The position numbers and the translations under genes were made by a program. Of a stretch of DNA of 64,000 bases, positions 18,178-27,008 are shown one piece after another (positions within the stretch are counted from its first letter, which is position 1; each line of letters starts with the position of its first letter). Below the pieces are notes generated by a model. The model did not search any database. It was not told where the DNA came from and worked only from the letters and a program-made list of their open reading frames with translations. This stretch comes from Sulfuritalea sp. (GTDB lineage Bacteria > Pseudomonadota > Gammaproteobacteria > Burkholderiales > Rhodocyclaceae): NCBI GenBank assembly GCA_023700805.1, contig JAMPYF010000002.1, forward strand, positions 1 to 64,000. Direction: 5' to 3'.

Positions 18178-18500
18178 GCGGCGATGCGGCGCTTTGGCTG
18201 AGCTTCGTCCTGATCGGGCTGGCGACGACGCTGCCGCGGGCCAGCTTCATCGTCCTCGGCGGCCGCGTGCGCCTGCCCTCGGTGGTGCAGCGCGCGCTGC
18301 GCTATGCGCCGGCGGCGGCGCTGGCGGCCATCGTGGTGCCCGACGTGCTGGTGGCCGGCGGCGATTTCGCGCCGCTGAATCCCAAGCTCGCCGGCGTCAT
18401 CGCCGCCGTTGCCGCCGCGCTGCTGTCGCGCAACCCGTGGCTGCCCTTCATCGCCGGCATGGCCGTGCTGCTCGGGCTGCGCGCGCTGGCGGGCGGCTGA
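18174..18500 (+). CDS. azlD: AzlD family transporter subunit
   Basis: 108 residues with four hydrophobic segments. The LIGLATTLPRASFIVLGGR motif and a VQRALRYAPAAALAAIV block are diagnostic of AzlD. Small partner of AzlC in the branched-chain amino acid exporter. It overlaps azlC by four bases and converges on epd; the 16-base gap holds a CCCGGCCGGG palindrome. Confidence 0.87.
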   Translation: MSGDAALWLSFVLIGLATTLPRASFIVLGGRVRLPSVVQRALRYAPAAALAAIVVPDVLVAGGDFAPLNPKLAGVIAAVAAALLSRNPWLPFIAGMAVLLGLRALAGG

Positions 18501-18515
18501 CCCGGCCGGGCCGGG

Positions 18516-18535
18516 CTCAAGAGTTGGCGCTGGCG
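18516..18535. repeat. Short dispersed repeat overlapping the epd stop codon
   Basis: 20-base sequence CTCAAGAGTTGGCGCTGGCG, identical in reverse orientation to 14758-14777. It supplies the last codons and the stop of the epd-like gene (…SANS-stop). Confidence 0.75.
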
Positions 18536-19593
18536 GGACGGCGCGCGCTTGGCGCAACCGCGTCCGCATGCGGCATGCGGCGCCCCCAGAAGGCCGCCAG
18601 TTCGAGCATGCGATTGGCGAAGCCCCATTCGTTGTCGAACCAGATCAGCAGATTCACCAGTTGCGGCCCGCTCATGCGCGTCTGGCTGGCATCGATGATC
18701 GCCGAATGCGGGCTGTGGTTGAAGTCGACCGAGGCGTGCGCCTCCTCGGTGTAGGCGATCTGCCCGGGGAAGCCCTGATCGACGGCGCGACGCAGGCTGG
18801 CGTTGATCCCGGCGACCGTGCCGGGGCGCGTCAGCGTCGCCACCAGGTCGATGGCCGAGACATTGGTCACCGGCACGCGGATCGACTTGGCCTCGACGCG
18901 GTCGGCCAGTTGCGGCAGCAGGCGCGCGACGCCGCGCGCCAGCCCGGTGGCGACCGGGATGATCGACTGCATCGAGGACCGCGTGCGGCGCAGGTCGGCA
19001 TGGTGATAACCGTCGATCGGCGGCTGGTCGTTCATCACCGAATGCAGCGTGGTCATCATGGCGTGTTCGATGCCGCAGGCGGCGTCGAGCATCGCCAGCA
19101 CCGGAACGATGGCATTGGTGGTGCAGGATGCGGCCGAGACGATGCGTTCGTTTCCCGTCAGGGTTTCGTGGTTGCTGCCGAAGACGATGGTGCGATCGAC
19201 GTCTTCGGCGCTGTGGCCCGGGTGCGAGAGCAGGATGCGCGGGCAGCCTGCGTCGAGAAAGGCATCGAGCTCGCCGCGGCTTGCATACTGTCCGGACGCC
19301 TCGACCAGCAGGTCGAGATCGAGCGCGCGCCAGTCCACTTCCTGCGGCGTGCGGGCATGGGATACCTGGATGCACCACTCGTCGATGCACAGCGTTTCGC
19401 CGCGCACCTCGACCCTGCCTGGGAAGCGGCCATGGGTCGAATCGAAGCGCGTCAGGTAGGCCATGCTTTCGATGTCGGCCGGCTCGTTGATGGCCACCAC
19501 GGACAGCCGGCCGCGCAGGGAGGATTCCTGCAGCGCGCGCAGAAAGCAGCGGCCGATGCGGCCGTAGCCGTTGATTCCGATTCGCAAGGACAT
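18517..19593 (-). CDS. epd: Erythrose-4-phosphate / glyceraldehyde-3-phosphate dehydrogenase family (Epd-like)
   Basis: 358 residues. N-terminal NAD-binding GINGYGRIGRCFLRA; catalytic Cys in SAASCTTNAIVPVL; later the stretch HSVMNDQPPIDGYHHADLRR, which matches Epd rather than glycolytic GAPDH. Epd oxidises erythrose-4-phosphate to 4-phosphoerythronate for pyridoxal phosphate synthesis. The C-terminus is about 20 residues longer than usual and Ala/Arg/Ser-rich, ending in the short dispersed repeat. A glycolytic role cannot be fully excluded. Confidence 0.85.
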   Translation of the reverse strand: MSLRIGINGYGRIGRCFLRALQESSLRGRLSVVAINEPADIESMAYLTRFDSTHGRFPGRVEVRGETLCIDEWCIQVSHARTPQEVDWRALDLDLLVEASGQYASRGELDAFLDAGCPRILLSHPGHSAEDVDRTIVFGSNHETLTGNERIVSAASCTTNAIVPVLAMLDAACGIEHAMMTTLHSVMNDQPPIDGYHHADLRRTRSSMQSIIPVATGLARGVARLLPQLADRVEAKSIRVPVTNVSAIDLVATLTRPGTVAGINASLRRAVDQGFPGQIAYTEEAHASVDFNHSPHSAIIDASQTRMSGPQLVNLLIWFDNEWGFANRMLELAAFWGRRMPHADAVAPSARRPASANS

Positions 19594-19659
19594 GGCGGGG
19601 CGGGATGCGTGAATGAGGCTGGGCCTGCATTGTAGACCGGCCCGGCGCGCGAGGTCTTG

Positions 19660-20553
19660 TCAGGTCTTCTTCGCGCGCGGATGGGCTGCGTCGTAGATCT
19701 TCGCCAGATGCTGGAAGTCGAGATGGGTATAGATCTGCGTCGCCGCGATGCTGGCGTGGCCCAGCATTTCCTGCACCGCGCGCAGGTCGCCCGAGCTTTG
19801 CAGCACATGCGAGGCGAAGGAATGGCGCAGCATGTGGGGATGGACATGGACGCCGACGCCCTGGCGCTGCGCCCACTGTGCGAGGCGGCTTTGCACTTGG
19901 CGCGGCGTCAGCCGGGTGCCGTGGCGGCCGGTGAACAGCGCCGGCTGGTCGTCCGGCGCGAATTGCGGGCGCAGCGCCAGCCACGCCCGCAGGGCGGCCA
20001 GCGCCTGGTCGCCGACCGGCACCTTGCGCGTCTTTTCGCGCTTGCCGGTGACGGTGACTTCGCCGGCGCCCAGGTCGAGCCCGCCGGGCCAGTCGAGGCT
20101 CACCAGTTCGGACAGGCGCAGGCCCGAGGAATACAGCAGTTCGAACATCGCGGCGTCGCGCAGCTGCAGCGGGTCGCGGGTTTCGCCCGCGGCCGGGCGG
20201 TCGAGCAGGGCCGCCGCCTGGTCGATGCCCAGCGCCTTGGGCAGGCTGTGCGGGCGCTTGGGCGCACGCAGGCCGGCCGCGGGATTCAGCGCGATGGCGC
20301 CGCGTCGCGCCAGCCAGGCGTAGTAGCTGCGCCAGGCCGAGAGGGTGCGCGCGATGGAGCGCGGCGCGAGTTCCCGGGCATGCAATTGCATCAGGCCGCG
20401 CCTGAGCTGCGGCGTTTGCAGCGCCGCCGGTGCGAGTTCGCCGGCCAGCGCCGTCAGGCGCGCCAGGTCGCGGCGATAGGCGGCGATGGTGTGCGGGCTG
20501 GCGCGGCGCTGCAGGGCCAGTTCGGCGAGAAACTGCCCGACCGAACCGTCCAT
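19660..20553 (-). CDS. xerC: Tyrosine recombinase XerC
   Basis: 297 residues, standard XerC length. SAM-like N-terminal DNA-binding domain (about 1-95), then the catalytic domain with the expected residues: Arg in SSGLRLSEL, Lys in VTGKREKTRKVPV, His-x-x-Arg in HPHMLRHSFASH, His in LGHASIAATQ, and nucleophilic Tyr in QIYTHLD. Acts with XerD at dif to resolve chromosome dimers. It follows DUF484, which commonly neighbours xerC. Not a phage integrase by length and context. Confidence 0.94.
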   Translation of the reverse strand: MDGSVGQFLAELALQRRASPHTIAAYRRDLARLTALAGELAPAALQTPQLRRGLMQLHARELAPRSIARTLSAWRSYYAWLARRGAIALNPAAGLRAPKRPHSLPKALGIDQAAALLDRPAAGETRDPLQLRDAAMFELLYSSGLRLSELVSLDWPGGLDLGAGEVTVTGKREKTRKVPVGDQALAALRAWLALRPQFAPDDQPALFTGRHGTRLTPRQVQSRLAQWAQRQGVGVHVHPHMLRHSFASHVLQSSGDLRAVQEMLGHASIAATQIYTHLDFQHLAKIYDAAHPRAKKT

Positions 20554-20557
20554 TGCC

Positions 20558-21208
20558 TCAGGCGGCGACTCTGAGCAGGGCCGCCGCGGCCATGGCGCCG
20601 ATGCGTTCCAGGTAGAGCGTGCCGAGTTCCGGATAGAAGCGGTCGGCTTCGTCGCTGGCCATCACCAGCAGGCCGAAGCAGTTGCCGGCGGCGTCGCGCA
20701 GCGGCAACTGGGTCATCGAGCGCAGATTCGCCGCGGCATCGCCGAACCAGTCCAGCGCCAGCTGTTCCTTCGTCGTGCCGCAATAGGGCTGCTGCAGGCG
20801 CGCGGCGAAGTCCTTGACGCCATCCGCCACGGCGGCGAATTCATTCCCGTCGCCGGACCCGACGCCCCACAGTCGCAGCGTGACATGCGGCACGGCGAAG
20901 GCGCCGCCCAGATGCGAATACAGCGCGCGCACCACGCCGGCCAGGTCGCCGGCGGCGATCAGGGCCACCGCCAGGTCATGCACCTTGTCGGAAATGACGT
21001 CGTTCTCCTCGCCGAAGCTGATCAGCTCGACCAGTTTCGCTTCGAGGGTGCGCACCTTGTCGCGCAGATTGAACAGCTGCTTCTCGGTGATCGAGATGGC
21101 GCGTCCGCTGTGCGGATCGGGCAGGGTGACCAGGGTCAGCAGATCGGCATACTGGTCGAAGAATTCCGGGTGATCGTGGAGATAGCGGGCGACGTCTTCC
21201 GATTTCAT
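20558..21208 (-). CDS. DUF484 family protein
   Basis: 216 residues. N-terminal DVARYLHDHPEFFDQYADLLTLVTLPDPHSGRA is the DUF484 hallmark; a short coiled-coil region follows and then a GAF-like domain. Molecular role unknown. The gene is sandwiched between dapF and xerC, the conserved dapF-DUF484-xerC order of many proteobacteria, with one base separating it from dapF. Confidence 0.9.
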   Translation of the reverse strand: MKSEDVARYLHDHPEFFDQYADLLTLVTLPDPHSGRAISITEKQLFNLRDKVRTLEAKLVELISFGEENDVISDKVHDLAVALIAAGDLAGVVRALYSHLGGAFAVPHVTLRLWGVGSGDGNEFAAVADGVKDFAARLQQPYCGTTKEQLALDWFGDAAANLRSMTQLPLRDAAGNCFGLLVMASDEADRFYPELGTLYLERIGAMAAAALLRVAA

Positions 21209-21209
21209 A

Positions 21210-22070
21210 TCAGCTTTCTGTGAGGTTGTTCGGGAGTTCGATTTCTGCGCTGAATACGGTGGTCGCGGGGCCCGTCATCATGACCGGCGCGGCCGCGTTC
21301 GCTGTCCCGTCCCAGGCGATCGAGAGTTCGCCGCCGCGCGTGGCGACGCGCACCGGGGTATCCAGCAGGCCGCGGCGGATGCCGGCCACCACGGCGGCGC
21401 AGGCGCCGGTGCCGCAGGCCAGGGTCTCGCCGGCGCCGCGTTCATAGACGCGCAGGCGGATCGCATGGCGGTCGACAATCTGCATGAAACCGGCATTGAC
21501 CCGGCGCGGAAAGCGCGGGTGGGATTCGATCAGCGGGCCCTGCACGGCGACCGGCGCGGCATCGACGTCGGCCACCACCTGCACGGCGTGCGGGTTGCCC
21601 ATCGAGACCACGCTGATGTCGATCCACGTCGCGTCGACGAATAGCGGCTGAATAGCGGCGTCACTGTCGCTGTCGAAGGGAATCTCGGCCGGCAGGAAGC
21701 GCGGCACACCCATATCCACGGTCACTTCGCCGTCGGCTTCGAGGCGCGGCGCGATCAGGCCGGACTTGGTCTCGACGCGGATCTCGCGCTTGTCGGTGAG
21801 TCCCTGCTCATGTACGAAGCGCACGAAGCAGCGCGCGCCGTTGCCGCATTGCTCGACCTCGCTGCCGTCGGCGTTGAAAATCCGATAGCGGAAATCGACG
21901 CCGGGCGTGGTGGCGCGCTCGACCACCAGGATCTGGTCGCAGCCGATGCCGAAGTGCCGGTCGGCGAGAAAGCGCGCCTGGGCCGGGGTCGGCACGAAGT
22001 CCTGGCTGATGGCGTCGAGCACGACGAAATCGTTGCCGAGGCCGTGCATTTTCGTGAAGCGTATCTTCAT
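21210..22070 (-). CDS. dapF: Diaminopimelate epimerase
   Basis: Interconverts LL- and meso-diaminopimelate for lysine and peptidoglycan synthesis. 286 residues. Both catalytic cysteines are visible: [11 protein letters not shown] and [12 protein letters not shown]. The start [17 protein letters not shown] is typical. The 236-bp repeat (family 2, copy A) touches the start codon, so no ordinary Shine-Dalgarno is visible directly upstream. Confidence 0.96.
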   Translation of the reverse strand: MKIRFTKMHGLGNDFVVLDAISQDFVPTPAQARFLADRHFGIGCDQILVVERATTPGVDFRYRIFNADGSEVEQCGNGARCFVRFVHEQGLTDKREIRVETKSGLIAPRLEADGEVTVDMGVPRFLPAEIPFDSDSDAAIQPLFVDATWIDISVVSMGNPHAVQVVADVDAAPVAVQGPLIESHPRFPRRVNAGFMQIVDRHAIRLRVYERGAGETLACGTGACAAVVAGIRRGLLDTPVRVATRGGELSIAWDGTANAAAPVMMTGPATTVFSAEIELPNNLTES

Positions 22071-22307
22071 TTAACGTGAAATAACTCGTTCGGAGCGACT
22101 GGTGACAGTCGAGCGCAGCGAGCCAACCAGTAGCCTCCCCGCGAGGGGGCGAGGCGGGGTTTCGCAACGCATGCGTTGCGCCGCCGCAGCCGGCAGGCAG
22201 TGCAATGCCTGCCGTGGGCCGCGGAGCGGATGGGAGGGGCGGGCCTTCAATTCGACTTTCGCGTGTTTCATCATCGGTGGGGGTGCACTTGCTGCCATGA
22301 GCGTTAA
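22071..22307. repeat. Intercistronic repeat family 2, copy A (MITE-like)
   Basis: About 237 bp, matching in inverted orientation 34583-34818. Ends read TTAACG…CGTTAA. Inside are a perfect 16-base palindrome GCAACGCATGCGTTGC and a stem CGGCAGGCA/TGCCTGCCG with a GTGCAA loop. It lies between lpxL and dapF and ends exactly at the dapF start codon. No convincing coding region inside. Confidence 0.88.
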
Positions 22308-22315
22308 CCAGCATA

Positions 22316-22339
22316 CGCCGTGTCGCCAGCGCCAACTTT
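22316..22339. repeat. Short dispersed repeat, downstream of lpxL
   Basis: 24 bases identical, in reverse complement, to 37442-37465 inside the cobT-like gene. It lies just beyond the 236-bp repeat and before the stop of the acyltransferase gene. Confidence 0.75.
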
Positions 22340-22353
22340 CGGCAATTGAGGGG

Positions 22354-23232
22354 TCAATAAAGCCCTTTTTCGCCCGGCGGCCGCGTCTTGAAGCGTTTGT
22401 GCAGCCAATAGTACTGCTCGGGCGAGCGCAGCACCTCGGCTTCGATGAAGGCATTCAGCCGGCGCGCGTCCGCAAGCTCGCCGGCGCCGGGAAAGTCCGC
22501 CCAGGGTTCGCCGACCGTGGCGACGTAGCGAGTTTGCCAACCCCGGCCCTCCATGCGCGTCACCAGCGGGATCACGGTCGCCCCGGTCAGCCGGGCCAGG
22601 CGGGACAGGCCGGTGATGGTGGCCGTCGGCACGCCGAAGAAGGGCACGAAGACCGACTCCCTGGGGCCGTAATCCATGTCCGGCGAGTAGTGGAAAACGC
22701 GGCCGGCCTTCACCGCCTTGAGCGCGCGGCGCGTGCCTTCCTGGCGCGACACCATCTCGAAGTTGCCGAAACGGCAGCGGCCCTTGTTCATCGCCGCCTC
22801 GAAGACGCGGTTCTTCTGGTGGGTGTACATCGCCACCAGCCCCCGCTCCAGTTCCAGCGCGAGGCGCATGCCGCCGGCGTCGATGCCGACGAAATGCGGC
22901 ACCAGCAGGATCACCGGGCGGCCCTTGCAGGCGGCGAGCTTTTCGGCGCCTTCGAGCCGCACCAGGCGCCGCATGCGCGCCGGCGAGGACCACCACCAGA
23001 GCCCGAGTTCGAGGAAGCTGCGGCCGAAAGCCATCAGGTGGCGGCGCGCCAGCGCCGACTTTTCGGCCGGCGCAAGCTGCGGAAAGCACAGGCCCAGGTT
23101 GGTCAGGGTGACCTGCCGCCGCTCGCGCACCAACAGGTAGAGCGCCAGGCCGAACACGCGGCCGAAGACCGCCAGCACGGGCAGGGGCAGCCAGTGCAGC
23201 AGCCACATGAGGGCGAGGATGAGTCGCGTCAC
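22354..23232 (-). CDS. lpxL: Lipid A biosynthesis lauroyl/myristoyl-type acyltransferase
   Basis: 292 residues from a GTG start. Inner-membrane acyltransferase that adds secondary acyl chains to lipid A. N-terminal hydrophobic helix, then the catalytic motif VPHFVGIDAGG (His-x4-Asp form) and the substrate block HYSPDMDYGPRESVFVPFFGV, which fits the LpxL/HtrB family. A TTG 12 codons upstream is an alternative start. A second family member lies at 53 kb, so this genome has at least two late acyltransferases. Confidence 0.88.
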   Translation of the reverse strand: MTRLILALMWLLHWLPLPVLAVFGRVFGLALYLLVRERRQVTLTNLGLCFPQLAPAEKSALARRHLMAFGRSFLELGLWWWSSPARMRRLVRLEGAEKLAACKGRPVILLVPHFVGIDAGGMRLALELERGLVAMYTHQKNRVFEAAMNKGRCRFGNFEMVSRQEGTRRALKAVKAGRVFHYSPDMDYGPRESVFVPFFGVPTATITGLSRLARLTGATVIPLVTRMEGRGWQTRYVATVGEPWADFPGAGELADARRLNAFIEAEVLRSPEQYYWLHKRFKTRPPGEKGLY

Positions 23233-23389
23233 AGCAAACCGGCCGGGACTGACCGGGCAAAAGGGCAACGGGCGTCATGCGCAAACATCGGAACTTCCAT
23301 TCGGCGGCAAACCCGGATTATCCTGCGAGTCTGTTGCGTGGCGCTTGGAAGATCAACAGTTTTGGGCGTTCAGTCCTTGCCGCGCACGG

Positions 23390-24058
23390 TCAGTATTTTG
23401 CCGGGCACAGGATGCGCTGCATGGCATTGGCCGCCGTGCGCAACTCGGGAACGCTATACAGCAGTTCATCCAGCGACCGGCGCGCCGTCGGCGCGTGGCA
23501 GGCAACCGCCGCCACCAGCTTGCCGTCCTCGCCGCGCACCGGTACCGCCACGGCGACCATGCCGAGGACGAATTCCTCGTTGTCTATGCCTACCCCGCGG
23601 CGGGCGATCCGGTCCAGTTCCGCGTCAAGTTCGCGGCGCTCGGTGATGGTGCGCGGCGAATGCCGCGTCAGCGGCATCTGGTCGAGGATGCCGCGCCTTT
23701 CCAGCGGCGGCATCGATGCGAGAAACAGCTTGCCGCTGGCCGTGCAATGCATCGGCACCCAGATGCCGGGCTGCAGGTGCATGCGCAGCGGCGCCGTCGT
23801 GTCTATGCGTTCCACATAGAGCACGCGGCCGGCATCCGGTACGGTCAGGTTGCAGGTTTCGCCGAGCGAGCGCACCAGATTGCGCAGAACCGCCCGGCAG
23901 TCGCGCCGGATGTTGGAGCCGCGCAGCATGCGCAGGGCCAGGGTGGTCGCGCGGGTTCCCGGCACATAGCCGCGTTCGGCCGGCATGTGCAGCAGATAGC
24001 CCTGCGCTTCCATCGCCCGCAAAAGCCGCATCAGGGTGCTTTTCGGCACCCGCATCAT
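23390..24058 (-). CDS. IclR family transcriptional regulator, N-terminus disrupted (IseR-like by context)
   Basis: The 222 readable residues contain the second half of the winged-helix domain (RVPKSTLMRLLRAMEAQGYL) and the full IclR effector domain ([49 protein letters not shown]). The first half of the helix-turn-helix is encoded upstream in the same frame (TVLEHLSEASQPLTLAQLAAM) but no ATG, GTG or TTG precedes it. An ATG at 24200 would serve if one base of the CCCC run at 24184-24187 were absent. So a frameshift (real or a sequence error) or a non-standard start is likely. Context suggests control of the adjacent TRAP/GMC genes. Confidence 0.8.
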   Translation of the reverse strand: MMRVPKSTLMRLLRAMEAQGYLLHMPAERGYVPGTRATTLALRMLRGSNIRRDCRAVLRNLVRSLGETCNLTVPDAGRVLYVERIDTTAPLRMHLQPGIWVPMHCTASGKLFLASMPPLERRGILDQMPLTRHSPRTITERRELDAELDRIARRGVGIDNEEFVLGMVAVAVPVRGEDGKLVAAVACHAPTARRSLDELLYSVPELRTAANAMQRILCPAKY

Positions 24059-24349
24059 GGCGGCCAGTTGCGCCAGGGTCAGCGGCTGCGACGCTTCGCT
24101 CAGGTGTTCGAGGACGGTCAGGGGCCGCAGGCGCCGGATGTCCTCGCTCGTTTCCTCGTCCTCGCCGTTCGGCGCCTGATCCGCCCCGGGCTCGACCCAT
24201 GCCGCCGCCTGATATTGACCCGTCAGGGTCTTGCTTCGCTTGATTTCCAGTCTCCCCGGTGGGTTCCCGGCCTGCGCCGGTGAAGGTTCACGCCGCCGCC
24301 CATTCCAGCATGCCGCTGCAGCTTGCGCACGGATTGCGTCCCGGTGTGC

Positions 24350-25018
24350 TCAGTTTCTGTGTATTAGGTGGTTGTCCAGCCGCAGCACGCCGGCCGTGGC
24401 TTCCACCGCGGCGCGTGCCGCCTCGACCTGCACTTCCGATTCGACCACCCCCCATAGCTCCACCGCGCCGTCGGTGACCGTGACATTGACCAGGTGCATC
24501 GGCAGGTCGGCTTCGCCCAGCGCCTGCAGCAACAAGCCGCGCAGGGACGAGTCCTCGATGCGGACGCCGCTGGGCTTTTGCCATGTCGCCACGCCGCGCA
24601 GCAGATTGGCGCGACTGACGATGCCGACGAGCTTGCCGTGCTCCATCACCGGCACGCGCTTGATGTGGAATTTTTCGAGCATGGCGGCGATTTCGGTGAG
24701 CGGGGTATCGGGCCCGACGGTAATCACGTCGCGGGTCATCACGTCGCGCGCACGCCGGCCGAATTCCCGCAAATAGCGCTCCGAGGATTCCTCCGGAGTG
24801 GCCAGCAGGCGCAACCACCATGACGGACGGCGCCGCGTTTCCGCCTCGGCGCGGTGTATCAGGTCGCCTTCGCTGACGATGCCGATCAAATTGCCGGCGC
24901 CGTCGATCACGGGAACTGCACTGATGTGGGCATCGAGCAGAGTTCGCGCGATCTCCCCCACATCCGTATCGGGTGTCACGGTGAGTATCGTCGTTGTCAT
25001 GACGTCTTTGGCCTGCAT
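24350..25018 (-). CDS. CBS-pair and BON domain protein
   Basis: 222 residues: two CBS domains (about 1-60 and 90-150; MTTTILTVTPDTDVGEIART and VMTRDVITVGPDTPLTEIAA), then a BON domain (about 155-220) with VNVTVTDGAVELWGVVES. CBS pairs usually sense adenosine nucleotides; BON domains associate with membranes or phospholipid. Specific role unknown. The start MQAKDVMTT gives a proper CBS N-terminus; a longer reading would extend into dctM. It lies between the IclR gene and the TRAP genes on the same strand. Confidence 0.88.
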   Translation of the reverse strand: MQAKDVMTTTILTVTPDTDVGEIARTLLDAHISAVPVIDGAGNLIGIVSEGDLIHRAEAETRRRPSWWLRLLATPEESSERYLREFGRRARDVMTRDVITVGPDTPLTEIAAMLEKFHIKRVPVMEHGKLVGIVSRANLLRGVATWQKPSGVRIEDSSLRGLLLQALGEADLPMHLVNVTVTDGAVELWGVVESEVQVEAARAAVEATAGVLRLDNHLIHRN

Positions 25019-25055
25019 TATCGATGCTCTCCTATATTCGGCGCCACGCTGCCGT

Positions 25056-26366
25056 TCAAGTGCGGGTGACCAGCCAGGTTGCCAATTGCGGGAATGCCAG
25101 CACCAGGCCGACTCCCACGAGTTGCAGGACCATGAACTGGACCATGCCGGCATAGATATCCTTGAGTTCCCATTGCGGTACCACGCCCTTGAGGAAGTAG
25201 GCCGACAGCGCCACCGGCGGCGAAAGCCAGGCGGTCTGCAGCGTCATTGCGACCAGGGTGCAGAACCAGATCAGGTCGATGTTAAGCGCCTGGACGATGG
25301 GCAGCACGATGGGCACCACGATGAGCACGATGGGCACCCATTCCAGCGGCCAGCCGAGGATGAAGATCAGGCCCAGGATCACGATCAGCATCAGCGTCGG
25401 CGGTAGGGCCAGGCTGGTCAGCAGGCTGGCCAGGTACTCGGCGCTGCCCAGGCGCGAGAAAACGGCGCCGAACAGGTTCGATGCGGTGACCAGCATCAGG
25501 ATCATGCTCGATACCTCGAGCGTCTGGTAGGCCGAGCGGCGTATCTTCGCCATTGTCATGCGCCGGGAGAGCAGCGTCAGGATGAACACCGCGGCGCAGC
25601 CCACTGCGCCGGCGTCGGTCGGCGTCGCAATGCCCATCAGGATCACGCCCAGCGTGGCGATGATCACCACGATCACCGGCACGACGCCGATCACCAGGTC
25701 GCGCACCACCGCCGCCATCGAGCTGGCGCGCATTTCCGGCGGCAGCGCGGGGCCGAGCGCCGGATTGAGCCAACAGCGGACCAGGCACCAGACGGTGAAG
25801 ATGGTTGACAGCAGCAGGCCCGGTATCACCGCCGCGGCGAACAGGTCGGTCGCCGGCACGCCGACCACCGGCCCCATGACGATCAGCATCACCGAGGGCG
25901 GGATCAGTATGCCCAGCGTGCCGCCGGCGGCGATCGCCCCGGCGCTGAGCCTGGTGTCGTAGCCGCTCTTGATCATCGCCGGCCCGGCCATGACGCCAAG
26001 CAGCGTCACCGCCGAGCCGACGATGCCCGTGGCCGCCGCGAATATCGTCGCCGTGATCAGCACCGCGAGGTACAGCGAGCCGCGCAGTCCGGCCAGCAAC
26101 TGTTGTATGCCGGTGAACATGCGCTCCATCAGGCCGGACTGTTCGAGCAGGAAGCCCATGAACAGAAAAAACGGAATCGAGGCCAGCACGGTGTCTTTCA
26201 TCACCGAGAAGGTCTGCAGCACCGCGAGGTCGAACACCATCGGCCCGTAGGCGACGAAACCGGCGCCGAGCGCCACGGCGCCCAGCGTGAAGGCGATCGG
26301 AAAGCCGATGAAAATGATGCCGAACAGGGCCACCAGGGCCACCAGCCCGAAGATTTCGTTGCTCAT
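25056..26366 (-). CDS. dctM: TRAP transporter large permease (DctM family; IseM-like by context)
   Basis: 436 residues, at least 11 hydrophobic segments. The DctM hallmarks are present: GFPIAFTLGA near the N-terminus, PPSVMLIVMGPV, and LSPPVALSAYFLKGV near the C-terminus. It is the channel subunit of a Na+-driven importer for organic acids. Its ATG overlaps the dctQ stop. With the neighbouring binding protein and GMC oxidoreductase it fits the isethionate TRAP transporter described in several bacteria; a different carboxylate or sulfonate is possible. Confidence 0.92.
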   Translation of the reverse strand: MSNEIFGLVALVALFGIIFIGFPIAFTLGAVALGAGFVAYGPMVFDLAVLQTFSVMKDTVLASIPFFLFMGFLLEQSGLMERMFTGIQQLLAGLRGSLYLAVLITATIFAAATGIVGSAVTLLGVMAGPAMIKSGYDTRLSAGAIAAGGTLGILIPPSVMLIVMGPVVGVPATDLFAAAVIPGLLLSTIFTVWCLVRCWLNPALGPALPPEMRASSMAAVVRDLVIGVVPVIVVIIATLGVILMGIATPTDAGAVGCAAVFILTLLSRRMTMAKIRRSAYQTLEVSSMILMLVTASNLFGAVFSRLGSAEYLASLLTSLALPPTLMLIVILGLIFILGWPLEWVPIVLIVVPIVLPIVQALNIDLIWFCTLVAMTLQTAWLSPPVALSAYFLKGVVPQWELKDIYAGMVQFMVLQLVGVGLVLAFPQLATWLVTRT

Positions 26367-26929
26367 GTCGCCTCCCTGCCGAGGCCGGACTGATCAGCGC
26401 CTGCCGGCCAGCGCCCGCTGATCGCGGCGTCGAGGCTCTTGCAGAATTCGGAGACGCCCTGGATCGCCAGCAGCAATCCGGTCAGGGGCATGGCTGCCTT
26501 GAAGGGCCAGGTGATCGGCATCCAGGGACTGCTGACGAAGCGTTCGCCGGTCATGAATGCCTTGAGAAAGTAACTCCAGCCGAACCACAGGAAGATCGCG
26601 GCGAAGGGCATGAACATCACGACATAGCAGACCGCATCGACGATGCCCTGGGTGCGCGGCGACCAGCCGCCATAGAGCGAATCGGTGCGGATGTGCCCCT
26701 TGCGCTGCAGCGTATAGGCCGATCCCAGCATGAAGAAGGCGCCATAGAGCATGAAGGTCATGTCGTAGGCCCACAGCGTCGGCGCATCGAAGACGTAGCG
26801 CGCCACGACTTCGTAGACCAGCGACAGCACCATAGGGATGATCAGCCATGCGGTCAGCTTTCCGGTCCATATGGCGATCGGATCGAGCGCGTGCGCGATC
26901 CGCAGCAGTTTTGAGGCGTGTCCGGTCAT
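26363..26929 (-). CDS. dctQ: TRAP transporter small permease (DctQ family)
   Basis: 188 residues with four hydrophobic segments and the family blocks VARYVFDAPTLWAYDMTFMLYG and LQRKGHIRTD. Small membrane subunit of the TRAP importer. It overlaps dctM by four bases and follows dctP by about 80 bases. The C-terminus is Gly/Ala-rich and unconserved. Confidence 0.9.
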   Translation of the reverse strand: MTGHASKLLRIAHALDPIAIWTGKLTAWLIIPMVLSLVYEVVARYVFDAPTLWAYDMTFMLYGAFFMLGSAYTLQRKGHIRTDSLYGGWSPRTQGIVDAVCYVVMFMPFAAIFLWFGWSYFLKAFMTGERFVSSPWMPITWPFKAAMPLTGLLLAIQGVSEFCKSLDAAISGRWPAGADQSGLGREAT

Positions 26930-27008
26930 GAGTCCTGTATCCGAGCGTATTCCAGCAGGTTGAATGCGGTGCCCGGCTCGCGCCGTGCACCGCTGCGCTT
27001 GGCGGCGA

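Noticed and set aside
19660..20553. Phage integrase marking an island boundary
   Set aside because: Length, motifs and the dapF-DUF484-xerC order identify housekeeping XerC.
22071..22307. REP/CRISPR-like array
   Set aside because: There are no regularly spaced direct repeats or spacers; the two copies in the window are single elements far apart.
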